Assembly: GCA_029961685.1 (NCBI GenBank) | Contig: JARWKL010000002.1 | Span: forward strand, 21,358,908-21,422,907 | Direction of reading: 5' to 3' | Length of the DNA stretch: 64,000 nt | DNA from: Aristolochia californica | Lineage: Eukaryota > Streptophyta > Magnoliopsida > Piperales > Aristolochiaceae | Part shown: in pieces, positions 48,713 through 62,212 of the stretch | How the letters are laid out: each line of letters starts with the position of its first letter | Numbering within the stretch: the stretch's first letter is position 1 | Translations under genes and position numbers: made by a program | The notes under the pieces: generated by a model | The model's database searches: none | What the model was told of the DNA's origin: nothing | The model's input: only the letters and a program-made list of their open reading frames with translations

Positions 48713-51604
48713 CTTAAAGCATGTTGGCATCAGTTAGAAATCTCTTTCCTACCAAAATTCCACCAAGCTATTATTAGAGGGTTGTACGTGTGGAATTTCC
48801 CAAATATGGATTTTGGGGTTCATTTTTTGGTGTGTGAAATAATTTTCTATTTATTATATAGTTTTCAAATTCTTTTTGCACACATGAACTCTAAAATTTT
48901 CGTTTTGTTGCGATCTTATATCTTTTTTGTTTACGAGGAAAAATGGGAGAGTGGAAACTCAAGTTTGGATCTGAAGAAAAATAAAATTATGAACATAAAA
49001 AATGGGAATGCACAAATGCTGAGAGAGATAATTCCAAAAAGTATCTGTGATTTTTAAGGATGGGCAAAAGTGGGTTGTTTGGATCTGGTAAAATATCCAA
49101 CCACTTGAGAATTTAACTTTCTCTACTCCCCCTAATTTTTGGGCCACTAGGCCACTTGCACCCTCAACATGCTTGTGGTATGCACACCCCCACCACACTC
49201 AAAGCATGTTCGGATCAGTTAGAAGTCTCTTTCCTATAAAATTCCACCAAGCTATTATTAGGGGGTTGTACGTGTGGAATTTCACATACATGGATTTTGG
49301 GGTTCATTTTTTGGTGCGTTAAATAATTTTTTATTTATTATATAGTTTTCAAATTCTTTTTGCACACATGAACTCTAAAATTTTCGTTTTGTTGCGATCA
49401 TATATCTATTTTGTTTACGAGGAAAAATGGGAGAGTGGAAACTCAACTTTGGATCTGAAGAAAAAAAAAATTGAACATCAAAAATGGGAATACACAAATG
49501 CTGAGAGAGATAATTCCAAAAAGCATCTGTGATTTTTAAGGATGGGCAAAAAGTGGGTTGTTTGGCTCTGGTAAATATCCAACCACTTGAGAATTTAACT
49601 TTTTCTACTCCCCCTAATTTTTGGGCCACCAGGCCACTTGCATCGTCACCATGCTTGTGGCATGCACACCCCCACCACACTTAAAGCATGTTGGGATCAG
49701 TTAGAAGTCTCTTTCTTATAAAATTCCACCAAGCTATTATTAGGGGGTTGTACGTGTGGAATTACCCATACATGGATTTTGGCGTTCATTTTTTGTTGCG
49801 TGGAATAATTTTCTATTTATTATATGGTTTTCAAATTCCTTTTGCACACATGAACTCTAAAATTTTCGTTTAGTTGCGATCTTATATCTTTTTTGTTTAC
49901 GAGGAAAAATGGGAGACGGGAAACTCAAGTTTGGATCTGAAGAAAAAAAAAATTTGAACATCAAAAATGGGAATGCACAAATGCTGAGAGAGATAATTCC
50001 AAAAAGTATCTGTGATTTTTAAGGATGGGCAAAAAGTGGGTTGTTTGGATCTGGTAAAATATCCAACCACTTGAGAATTTAACTTTTTCTACTCCCCCTA
50101 ATTTTTGGGCCACTAGGCCACTTGCATCCTCAACATGCTAGTGGTATGCACACCCCCACCACACTTAAAGCATGTTGGGATCAGTTAGAAGTCTCTTTCC
50201 TATAAAATTCCGCCAAGCTATTATTAGGGGGTTGTATGTGTGGAATTTTCTCAAACATGGATTTTGGGGTTCATTTTTTGGTGCGTGAAATAATTTTTTA
50301 TTTATTAAATAGTTTTCAAATTCCTTTTGCACACATGAACTCTAAAATTTTCGTTTTCTTGCGATCTTATTTCTTTTTTGTTTACGAGGAAAAATGGGAG
50401 AGTGGAAACTCATGTTTGGGTCTGAAGAAAAAAAAAAAATTTGAACATCCAAAATGGGAATGCACAAATGCTGAGAGAGATAATTCCAAAAAGTATCTGT
50501 GCAAAAAGTGGGTTGTTTGGCTCAGGTAAATATCCAACCACTTGAGAATTTAACTTTTTCTAGTCCCCCTAATTTTTGGGCCACTAGGCCACTTGCATCC
50601 TCAACATGCTTGTGGCATGCACACCCCCACCACACTTAAAGCATGTTGGGATCAGTTAGAAGTCTTTTTCCTATAAAATTCCACCAAGATATTATTAGGG
50701 GGTTGTACAAGTGGAATTTCCCAAACATGGATTTTGGGGTTCATTTTTTGGTGCGTGAAATAATTTTCTATTTATTATATAGTTTTCAAATTCTTTTTGC
50801 ACACATGAACTCTAAAATTTTCGTTTTGTTGCGATCTTATATCTTTTTTGTTTACGAGGAAAAATGGGAGACAGGAAACTCAAGTTCGGATCTGAAGAAA
50901 AAAAAAAATTGAACATCCAAAATGGGAATGCACAAATGCTGAGAGAGATAATTCCAAAAAGTATCTGTGATTTTTAAGGATGGGGAAAAAGTGGGTTGTT
51001 TGGCTCTGGTAAATATCCAACCACTTGAGAATTTAACTTTTTCTACTCCCCCTAATTTTTGGGCCACTAGGCCACTTGCATCCTCAACATGCTTGTGGCA
51101 TGCACACCCCCACCACACTTAAAGGATGTTGGGATCAGTTAGAAGTCTTTTTCCTATAAAATTCCACCAAGCTATTATTAGGGGGTTGTACGTATGGAAT
51201 TTCCCATACATGGATTTTGGGGTTCATTTTTTTGTGCTGGAAATAATTTTCTATTTATTATATAGTTTTCAAATTCCTTTTGCACACATGAACTCTAAAA
51301 TTTTCGTTTTGTTGAGATCTTATATCTTTTTTGTTTACGAGGAAAAATGGGAGAGAGAAAATTCAAGTTTGGATCTGAAGAAAAAAAAAATTTGAACATC
51401 CAAAATGGGAATGCTCAAATGCTGAGAGAGATAATTCCAAAAAGTATCTATGATTTTTAAGGACGGGCAAAAAGTGGGTTGTTTGGCTCTGGTAAATAAA
51501 TATCCAACCACTTGAGAATTTAACTTTTTCTACTCCCCCTAATTTTTGGGCCACTAGGCCTCTTGCATCCTCAACATGCTTGTAGCATGCACACCCCCAA
51601 CACA
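48713..51604 (+). repeat. HOR unit 14 (canonical hexamer)
   Basis: Monomers A 48713, B 49198, C 49680, D 50164, E 50635, F 51118; 2892 bp. A has GTTGGCATCAG, shared with A at 51605. B has AAGCATCTG and GCCACCAGG. D has CGTTTTCTTGCG. By eye it is almost base-identical to the HOR sequence 2892 bp on either side. Confidence 0.94.
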
Positions 51605-54600
51605 CTTAAAGCATGTTGGCATCAGTTAGAAATCTCTTTCCTACCAAAATTCCACCAAGCTATTATTAGAGGGTTGTACGTGTGGAATTTCCCAAATATG
51701 GATTTTGGGGTTCATTTTTTGGTGTGTGAAATAATTTTCTATTTATTATATAGTTTTCAAATTCTTTTTGCACACATGAACTCTAAAATTTTCGTTTTGT
51801 TGCGATCTTATATCTTTTTTGTTTACGAGGAAAAATGGGAGAGTGGAAACTCAAGTTTGGATCTGAAGAAAAATAAAATTATGAACATAAAAAATGGGAA
51901 TGCACAAATGCTGAGAGAGATAATTCCAAAAAGTATCTGTGATTTTTAAGGATGGGCAAAAGTGGGTTGTTTGGATCTGGTAAAATATCCAACCACTTGA
52001 GAATTTAACTTTCTCTACTCCCCCTAATTTTTGGGCCACTAGGCCACTTGCACCCTCAACATGCTTGTGGTATGCACACCCCCACCACACTCAAAGCATG
52101 TTCGGATCAGTTAGAAGTCTCTTTCCTATAAAATTCCACCAAGCTATTATTAGGGGGTTGTACGTGTGGAATTTCACATACATGGATTTTGGGGTTCATT
52201 TTTTGGTGCGTTAAATAATTTTTTATTTATTATATAGTTTTCAAATTCTTTTTGCACACATGAACTCTAAAATTTTCGTTTTGTTGCGATCATATATCTA
52301 TTTTGTTTACGAGGAAAAATGGGAGAGTGGAAACTCAACTTTGGATCTGAAGAAAAAAAAAATTGAACATCAAAAATGGGAATACACAAATGCTGAGAGA
52401 GATAATTCCAAAAAGCATCTGTGATTTTTAAGGATGGGCAAAAAGTGGGTTGTTTGGCTCTGGTAAATATCCAACCACTTGAGAATTTAACTTTTTCTAC
52501 TCCCCCTAATTTTTGGGCCACCAGGCCACTTGCATCGTCACCATGCTTGTGGCATGCACACCCCCACCACACTTAAAGCATGTTGGGATCAGTTAGAAGT
52601 CTCTTTCTTATAAAATTCCACCAAGCTATTATTAGGGGGTTGTACGTGTGGAATTACCCATACATGGATTTTGGCGTTCATTTTTTGTTGCGTGGAATAA
52701 TTTTCTATTTATTATATGGTTTTCAAATTCCTTTTGCACACATGAACTCTAAAATTTTCGTTTAGTTGCGATCTTATATCTTTTTTGTTTACGAGGAAAA
52801 ATGGGAGACGGGAAACTCAAGTTTGGATCTGAAGAAAAAAAAAATTTGAACATCAAAAATGGGAATGCACAAATGCTGAGAGAGATAATTCCAAAAAGTA
52901 TCTGTGATTTTTAAGGATGGGCAAAAAGTGGGTTGTTTGGATCTGGTAAAATATCCAACCACTTGAGAATTTAACTTTTTCTACTCCCCCTAATTTTTGG
53001 GCCACTAGGCCACTTGCATCCTCAACATGCTAGTGGTATGCACACCCCCACCACACTTAAAGCATGTTGGGATCAGTTAGAAGTCTCTTTCCTATAAAAT
53101 TCCGCCAAGCTATTATTAGGGGGTTGTATGTGTGGAATTTTCTCAAACATGGATTTTGGGGTTCATTTTTTGGTGCGTGAAATAATTTTTTATTTATTAA
53201 ATAGTTTTCAAATTCCTTTTGCACACATGAACTCTAAAATTTTCGTTTTGTTGCGATCTTATATCTTTTTTGTTTACGAGGAAAAATGGGAGACGGGAAA
53301 CTAAAGTTTGGATCTGAAGAAAAAAAAAATTTGAACATCAAAAATGGGAATGCACAAATGCTGAGAGAGATAATTCCAAAAAGTATCTGTGATTTTTAAG
53401 GATGGGCAAAAAGTGGGTTGTTTGGATCTGGTAAAATATCCAACCACTTGAGAATTTAACTTTTTCTACTCCCCCTAATTATTGGGCCACTAGGCCACTT
53501 GCATCCTCAACATGCTAGTGGTATGCACACCCCCACCACACTTAAAGCATGTTGGGATCAGTTAGAAGTCTCTTTCCTATAAAATTCCGCCAAGCTATTA
53601 TTAGGGGTTGTATGTGTGGAATTTTCTCAAACATGGATTTTGGGGTTCATTTTTTGGTGCGTGAAATAATTTTTTATTTATTAAATAGTTTTCAAATTCC
53701 TTTTGCACACATGAACTCTAAAATTTTCGTTTTGTTGCGATCTTATTTCTTTTTTGTTTACGAGGAAAAATGGGAGAGTGGAAACTCATGTTTGGATCTG
53801 AAGAAAAAAAAAAATTTGAACATCCAAAATGGGAATGCACAAATGCTGAGAGAGATAATTCCAAAAAGTATCTGTGCAAAAAGTGGGTTGTTTGGCTCAG
53901 GTAAATATCCAACCACTTGAGAATTTAACTTTTTCTAGTCCCCCTAATTTTTGGGCCACTAGGCCACTTGCATCCTCAACATGCTTGTGGCATGCACACC
54001 CCCACCACACTTAAAGCATGTTGGGATCAGTTAGAAGTCTCTTTCCTATAAAATTCCACCAAGATATTATTAGGGGGTTGTACAAGTGGCATTTCCAAAA
54101 CATGGATTTTGGGGTTCATTTTTTGGTGCGTGAAATAATTTTCTATTTATTATATAGTTTTCAAATTCTTTTAGCACACATGAACTCTAAAATTTTCGTT
54201 TTGTTGCGATCTTATAGCTTTTTTGTTTACGAGGAAAAATGGGAGACAGGAAACTCAAGTTTGGATCTGAAGAAAAAAAAAAAATTGAACATCCAAAATG
54301 GGAATGCACAAATGCTGAGAGAGATAATTCCAAAAAGTATCTGTGATTTTTAAGGATGGGCAAAAAGTGGGTTGTTTGGCTCTGGTAAATATCCAACCAC
54401 TTGAGAATTTAACTTTTTCTACTCCCCCTAATTTTTGGGCCACTAGGCCACTTGCATCCTCAACATGCTTGTGGCATGCACACCCCCACCACACATAAAG
54501 GATGTTGGGATCAGTTAGAAGTCTTTTTCCTATAAAATTCCACCAAGCTATTATTAGGGGGTTGTACGTATGGAATTTCCCATACATGGATTTTGGGGTT

Positions 54601-54980
54601 CATTTTTTTGTGCTGGAAATAATTTTCTATTTATTATATAGTTTTCAAATTCCTTTTGCACACATGAACTCTAAAATTTTCGTTTTGTTGAGATCTTATA
54701 TCTTTTTTGTTTACGAGGAAAAATGGGAGAGAGAAAATTCAAGTTTGGATCTGAAGAAAAAAAAAATTTGAACATCCAAAATGGGAATGCTCAAATGCTG
54801 AGAGAGATAATTCCAAAAAGTATCTATGATTTTTAAGGACGGGCAAAAAGTGGGTTGTTTGGCTCTGGTAAATAAATATCCAACCACTTGAGAATTTAAC
54901 TTTTTCTACTCCCCCTAATTTTTGGGCCACTAGGCCTCTTGCATCCTCAACATGCTTGTAGCATGCACACCCCCAACACA
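51605..54980 (+). repeat. HOR unit 15 (7-mer, mosaic)
   Basis: Monomers A 51605, B 52090, C 52572, D/C 53056, D 53541, E 54010, F 54494; 3376 bp. A and B match unit 14 (GTTGGCATCAG, AAGCATCTG, GCCACCAGG). D/C, D and E match unit 8 (AAACTAAAG, AATTATTGGG, CTTTTAGCACAC). F begins CATAAAGG, a private change. Confidence 0.92.
53056..53540 (+). repeat. Hybrid monomer D/C in HOR unit 15
   Basis: 485 bp. Same switch interval and same private variants (AAACTAAAG, AATTATTGGG) as the D/C at 32324, 20732 bp to the left. Confidence 0.88.
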
Positions 54981-57900
54981 CTTAAAGCATGTTGGGATCA
55001 GTTAGAAATCTCTTTCCTACCAAAATTCCACCAAGCTATTATTAGAGGGTTGTACGTGTGGAATTTCCCAAATATGGATTTTGGGGTTCATTTTTTGGTG
55101 TGTGAAATAATTTTCTATTTATTATATAGTTTTCAAATTCTTTTTGCACACATGAACTCTAAAATTTTCGTTTTGTTGCGATCTTATATCTTTTTTGTTT
55201 ACGAGGAAAAATGGGAGAGTGGAAACTCAAGTTTGGATCTGAAGAAAAATAAAATTATGAACATAAAAAATGGGAATGCACAAATGCTGAGAGAGATAAT
55301 TCCAAAAAGTATCTGTGATTTTTAAGGATGGGCAAAAGTGGGTTGTTTGGATCTGGTAAAATATCCAACCACTTGAGAATTTAACTTTCTCTACTCCCCC
55401 TAATTTTTGGGCCACTAGGCCACTTGCACCCTCAACATGCTTGTGGTATGCACACCCCCACCACACTCAAAGCATGTTCGGATCAGTTAGAAGTCTCTTT
55501 CCTATAAAATTCCACCAAGCTATTATTAGGGGGTTGTACGTGTGGAATTTCACATACATGGATTTTGGGGTTCATTTTTTGGTGCGTTAAATAATTTTTT
55601 ATTTATTATATAGTTTTCAAATTCTTTTTGCACACATGAACTCTAAAATTTTCGTTTTGTTGCGATCATATATCTATTTTGTTTACGAGGAAAAATGGGA
55701 GAGTGGAAACTCAACTTTGGATCTGAAGAAAAAAAAAATTGAACATCAAAAATGGGAATACACAAATGCTGAGAGAGATAATTCCAAAAAGTATCTGTGA
55801 TTTTTAAGGATGGGCAAAAAGTGGGTTGTTTGGCTCTGGTAAATATCCAACCACTTGAGAATTTAACTTTTTCTACTCCCCCTAATTTTTGGGCCACTAG
55901 GCCACTTGCATCGTCACCATGCTTGTGGCATGCACACCCCCACCACACTTAAAGCATGTTGGGATCAGTTAGAAGTCTCTTTCTTATAAAATTCCACCAA
56001 GCTCTTATTAGGGGGTTGTACGTGTGGAATTACCCATACATGGATTTTGGCGTTCATTTTTTGTTGCGTGGAATAATTTTCTATTTATTATATGGTTTTC
56101 AAATTCCTTTTGCACACATGAACTCTAAAATTTTCGTTTAGTTGCGATCTTATATCTTTTTTGTTTACGAGGAAAAATGGGAGACGGGAAACTCAAGTTT
56201 GGATCTGAAGAAAAAAAAAATTTGAACATCAAAAATGGGAATGCACAAATGCTGAGAGAGATAATTCCAAAAAGTATCTGTGATTTTTAAGGATGGGCAA
56301 AAAGTGGGTTGTTTGGATCTGGTAAAATATCCAACCACTTGAGAATTTAACTTTTTCTACTCCCCCTAATTTTTGGGCCACTAGGCCACTTGCATCCTCA
56401 ACATGCTAGTGGTATGCACACCCCCACCACACTTAAAGCATGTTGGGATCAGTTAGAAGTCTCTTTCCTATAAAATTCCGCCAAGCTATTATTAGAGGGT
56501 TGTACGTGTGGAATTTCCCAAATATGGATTTTGGGGTTCATTTTTTGGTGTGTGAAATAATTTTCTATTTATTATATAGTTTTCAAATTCTTTTTGCACA
56601 CATGAACTCTAAAATTTCCGTTTTGTTGCGATCTTATATCTTTTTTGTTTACGAGGAAAAATGGGAGAGTGGAAACTCAAGTTTGGATCTGAAGAAAAAT
56701 AAAATTATGAACATAAAAAATGGGAATGCATAAATGCTGAGAGAGATAATTCCAAAAAGTATCTGTGATTTTTAAGGATGGGCAAAAGTGGGTTGTTTGG
56801 ATCTGGCAAAATATCCAACCACTTGAGAATTTAACTTTCTCTACTCCCCCTAATTTTTGGGCCACTAGGCCACTTGCACCCTCAACATGCTTGTGGTATG
56901 CACACCCCCACCACACTCAAAGCATGTTCGGATCAGTTAGAAGTCTCTTTCCTATAAAATTCCACCAAGCTATTATTAGGGGGTTGTACGTGTGGAATTT
57001 CACATACATGGATTTTGGGGTTCATTTTTTGGTGCGTTAAATAATTTTTTATTTATTATATAGTTTTCAAATTCTTTTTGCACACATGAACTCTAAAATT
57101 TTCGTTTTGTTGCGATCATATAACTATTTTGTTTACGAGGAAAAATGGGAGAGTGGAAACTCAACTTTGGATCTGAAGAAAAAAAAAATTGAACATCAAA
57201 AATGGGAATACACAAATGCTGAGAGAGATAATTCCAAAAAGTATCTGTGATTTTTAAGGATGGGCAAAAAGTGGGTTGTTTGGCTCTGGTAAATATCCAA
57301 CCACTTGAGAATTTAACTTTTTCTACTCCCCCTAATTTTTGGGCCACTAGGCCACTTGCATCGTCACCATGCTTGTGGCATGCACACCCCCACCACACTT
57401 AAAGCATGTTGGGATCAGTTAGATGTCTCTTTCTTATAAAATTCCACCAAGCTATTATTAGGGGGTTGTACGTGTGGAATTACCCATACATGGATTTTGG
57501 CGTTCATTTTTTGTTGCGTGGAATAATTTTCTATTTATTATATGGTTTTCAAATTCCTTTTGCACACATGAACTCTAAAATTTTCGTTTAGTTGCGATCT
57601 TATATCTTTTTTGTTTACGAGGAAAAATGGGAGACGGGAAACTCAAGTTTGGATCTGAAGAAAAAAAAAATTTGAACATCAAAAGTGGGAATGCACAAAT
57701 GCTGAGAGAGATAATTCCAAAAAGTATCTGTGATTTTTAAGGATGGGCAAAAAGTGGGTTGTTTGGATCTGGTAAAATATCCAACCACTTGAGAATTTAA
57801 CTTTTTCTACTCCCCCTAATTTTTGGGCCACTAGGCCACTTGCATCCTCAACATGCTAGTGGTATGCACACCCCCACCACACTTAAAGCATGTTGGGATC

Positions 57901-59319
57901 AGTTAGAAGTCTATTTCCTATAAAATTCCGCCTATTATTAGGGGGTTGTATGTGTGGAATTTTCTCAAACATGGATTTTGGGGTTCATTTTTTGGTGCGT
58001 GAAATAATTTTTTATTTATTAAATAGTTTTCAAATTCCTTTTGCACACATGAACTCTAAAATTTTCGTTTTGTTGCGATCTTTTTTCTTTTTTGTTTACG
58101 AGGAAAAATGGGAGAGTGGAAACTCATGTTTGGGTCTGAAGAAAAAAAAAAAATTTGAACATCCAAAATGGGAATGCACAAATGCTGAGAGAGATAATTC
58201 CAAAAAGTATCTGTGCAAAAAGTGGGTTGTTTGGCTCAGGTAAATATCCAACCACTTGAGAATTTAACTTTTTCTAGTCCCCCTAATTTTTGGGCCACTA
58301 GGCCACTTGCATCCTCAACATGCTTGTGGCATGCACACCCCCACCACACTTAAAGCATGTTGGGATCAGTTAGAAGTCTCTTTCCTATAAAATTCCACCA
58401 AGATATTATTAGGGGGTTGTACAAGTGGAATTTCCCAAACATGGATTTTGGGGTTCATTTTTTGGTGCGTGAAATAATTTTCTATTTATTATATAGTTTT
58501 CAAATTCTTTTTGCACACATGAACTCTAAAATTTTCGTTTTGTTGCGATCTTATATCTTTTTTGTTTACGAGGAAAAATGGGAGACAGGAAACTCAAGTT
58601 TGGATCTGAAGAAAAAAAAAAAATTGAACATCCAAAATGGGAATGCACAAATGCTGAGAGAGATAATTCCAAAAAGTATCTGTGATTTTTAAGGATGGGC
58701 AAAAAGTGGGTTGTTTGGCTCTGGTAAATATCCAACCACTTGAGAATTTAACTTTTTCTACTCCCCCTAATTTTTGGGCCACTAGGCCACTTGCATCCTC
58801 AACATGCTTGTGGCATGCACACCCCCACCACACTTAAAGGATGTTGGGATCAGTTAGAAGTCTTTTTCCTATAAAATTCCACCAAGCTATTATTAGGGGG
58901 TTGTACGTATGGAATTTCCCATACATGGATTTTGGGGTTCATTTTTTTGTGCTGGAAATAATTTTCTATTTATTATATAGTTTTCAAATTCCTTTTGCAC
59001 ACATGAACTCTAAAATTTTCGTTTTGTTGAGATCTTATATCTTTTTTGTTTACGAGGAAAAATGGGAGAGAGAAAATTCAAGTTTGGATCTGAAGAAAAA
59101 AAAAATTTGAACATCCAAAATGGGAATGCTCAAATGCTGAGAGAGATAATTCCAAAAAGTATCTATGATTTTTGAGGACGGGCAAAAAGTGGGTTGTTTG
59201 GCTCTGGTAAATAAATATCCAACCACTTGAGAATTTAACTTTTTCTACTCCCCCTAATTTTTGGGCCACTAGGCCTCTTGCATCCTCAACATGCTTGTAG
59301 CATGCACACCCCCAACACA
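54981..59319 (+). repeat. HOR unit 16 (9-mer structural variant)
   Basis: Monomers A 54981, B 55466, C 55948, D/A 56432, B 56916, C 57398, D 57882, E 58349, F 58833; 4339 bp. A D/A hybrid restarts the series, so B and C occur twice. D at 57882 is only 467 bp, because AAGC is missing (CCGCCTATTATTAGG near 57929). It also has private CTATTTCC and TTTTTTCTTTTTTG changes. Confidence 0.92.
56432..56915 (+). repeat. Hybrid monomer D/A
   Basis: 484 bp. D marker G of CCGCC at 56480; A marker A of TTAGAGGG at 56496; so the switch lies in 56481-56495. The A part carries CTGGCAAAATATCC near 56804, pointing to an A monomer like those at 42928 or 62213 as the donor. Confidence 0.9.
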
Positions 59320-62212
59320 CTTAAAGCATGTTGGGATCAGTTAGAAATCTCTTTCCTACCAAAATTCCACCAAGCTATTATTAGAGGGTTGTACGTGTGG
59401 AATTTCCCAAATATGGATTTTGTGGTTCATTTTTTGGTGTGTGAAATAATTTTCTATTTATTATATAGTTTTCAAATTCTTTTTGCACACATGAACTCTA
59501 AAATTTTCGTTTTGTTGCGATCTTATATCTTTTTTGTTTACGAGGAAAAATGGGAGAGTGGAAACTCAAGTTTGGATCTGAAGAAAAATAAAATTATGAA
59601 CATAAAAAATGGGAATGCACAAATGCTGAGAGAGATAATTCCAAAAAGTATCTGTGATTTTTAAGGATGGGCAAAAGTGGGTTGTTTGGATCTGGTAAAA
59701 TATCCAACCACTTGAGAATTTAACTTTCTCTACTCCCCCTAATTTTTGGGCCACTAGGCCACTTGCACCCTCAACATGCTTGTGGTATGCACACCCCCAC
59801 CACACTCAAAGCATGTTCGGATCAGTTAGAAGTCTCTTTCCTATAAAATTCCACCAAGCTATTATTAGGGGGTTGTACGTGTGGAATTTCACATACATGG
59901 ATTTTGGGGTTCATTTTTTGGTGCGTTAAATAATTTTTTATTTATTATATAGTTTTCAAATTCTTTTTGCACACATGAACTCTAAAATTTTCGTTTCGTT
60001 GCGATCATATATCTATTTTGTTTACGAGGAAAAATGGGAGAGTGGAAACTCAACTTTGGATCTGAAGAAAAAAAAAATTGAACATCAAAAATGGGAATAC
60101 ACAAATGCTGAGAGAGATAATTCCAAAAAGTATCTGTGATTTTTAAGGATGGGCAAAAAGTGGGTTGTTTGGCTCTGGTAAATATCCAACCACTTGAGAA
60201 TTTAACTTTTTCTACTCCCCCTAATTTTTGGGCCACTAGGCCACTTGCATCGTCACCATGCTTGTGGCATGCACACCCCCACCACACTTAAAGCATGTTG
60301 GGATCAGTTAGATGTCTCTTTCTTATAAAATTCCACCAAGCTATTATTAGGGGGTTGTACGTGTGGAATTACCCATACATGGATTTTGGCGTTCATTTTT
60401 TGTTGCGTGGAATAATTTTCTATTTATTATATGGTTTTCAAATTCCTTTTGCACACATGAACTCTAAAATTTTCGTTTAGTTGCGATCTTATATCTTTTT
60501 TGTTTACGAGGAAAAATGGGAGACGGGAAACTCAAGTTTGGATCTGAAGAAAAAAAAAATTTGAACATCAAAAATGGGAATGCACAAATGCTGAGAGAGA
60601 TAATTCCAAAAAGTATCTGTGATTTTTAAGGATGGGCAAAAAGTGGGTTGTTTGGATCTGGTAAAATATCCAACCACTTGAGAATTTAACTTTTTCTACT
60701 CCCCCTAATTTTTGGGCCACTAGGCCACTTGCATCCTCAACATGCTAGTGGTATGCACACCCCCACCACACTTAAAGCATGTTGGGATCAGTTAGAAGTC
60801 TCTTTCCTATAAAATTCCACCAAGCTATTATTAGGGGTTTGTATGTGTGGAATTTTCTCAAACATGGATTTTGGGGTTCATTTTTTGGTGCGTGAAATAA
60901 TTTTTTATTTATTAAATAGTTTTCAAATTCCTTTTGCACACATGAACTCTAAAATTTTCGTGTTGTTGCGATCTTATTTCTTTTTTGTTTACGAGGAAAA
61001 ATGGGAGAGTGGAAACTCATGTTTGGATCTGAAGAAAAAAAAAAAATTTGAACATCCAAAATGGGAATGCACAAATGCTGAGAGAGATAATTCCAAAAAG
61101 TACCTGTGCAAAAAGTGGGTTGTTTGGCTCAGGTAAATATCCAACCACTTGAGAATTTAACTTTTTCTAGTCCCCCTAAATTTTGGGCCACTAGGCCGCT
61201 TGCATCCTCAACATGCTTGTGGCATGCACACCCCCACCACACTTAAAGCATGTTGGGATCAGTTAGAAGTCTCTTTCCTATAAAATTCCACCAAGATATT
61301 ATTAGGGGGTTGTACAAGTGGAATTTCCAAAACATGGATTTTGGGGTTCATTTTTTGGTGCGTGAAATAATTTTCTATTTATTATATAGTTTTCAAATTC
61401 TTTTTGCACACATGAACTCTAAAATTTTCGTTTTGTTGCGATCTTATATGTTTTTTGTTTACGAGGAAAAATGGAAGACAGGAAACTCAAGTTTGGATCT
61501 GAAGAAAAAAAAAAAATTGAACATCCAAAATGGGAATGCACAAATGCTGAGAGAGATAATTCCAAAAAGTATCTGTGATTTTTAAGGATGGGCAAAAAGT
61601 GGGTTGTTTGGCTCTGGTAAATATCCAACCACTTGAGAATTTAACTTTTTCTACTTCCCCTAATTTTTGGGCCACTAGGCCACTTGCATCCTCAACATGC
61701 TTGTGGCATGCACACCCCCACCACACTTAAAGGATGTTGGGATCAGTTAGAAGTCTTTTTCCTATAAAATTCCACCAAGCTATTATTAGGGGGTTGTACG
61801 TATGGAATTTCCCATACATGGATTTTGGGGTTCATTTTTTTGTGCTGGAAATAATTTTCTATTTATTATATAGTTTTCAAATTCCTTTTGCACACATGAA
61901 CTCTAAAATTTTCGTTTTGTTGAGATCTTATATCTTTTTTGTTTACGAGGAAAAATGGGAGAGAGAAAATTCAAGTTTGGATCTGAAGAAAAAAAAAATT
62001 TGAACATCCAAAATGGGAATGCTCAAATGCTGAGAGAGATAATTCCAAAAAGTATCTATGATTTTTAAGGACGGGCAAAAAGTGGGTTGTTTGGCTCTGG
62101 TAAATAAATAACCAACCACTTGAGAATTTAACTTTTTCTACTCCCCCTAATTTTTGGGCCACTAGGCCTCTTGCATCCTCAACATGCTTGTAGCATGCAC
62201 ACCCCCAACACA
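59320..62212 (+). repeat. HOR unit 17 (canonical hexamer)
   Basis: Monomers A 59320, B 59805, C 60287, D 60771, E 61242, F 61726; 2893 bp. It shares the B, C, D and E variants of unit 11. Private changes: TTTTGTGGTTC in A near 59420, CGTGTTGTTGCG and TACCTGTG in D near 60960 and 61101, and CTACTTCCCC in E near 61652. Confidence 0.94.
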
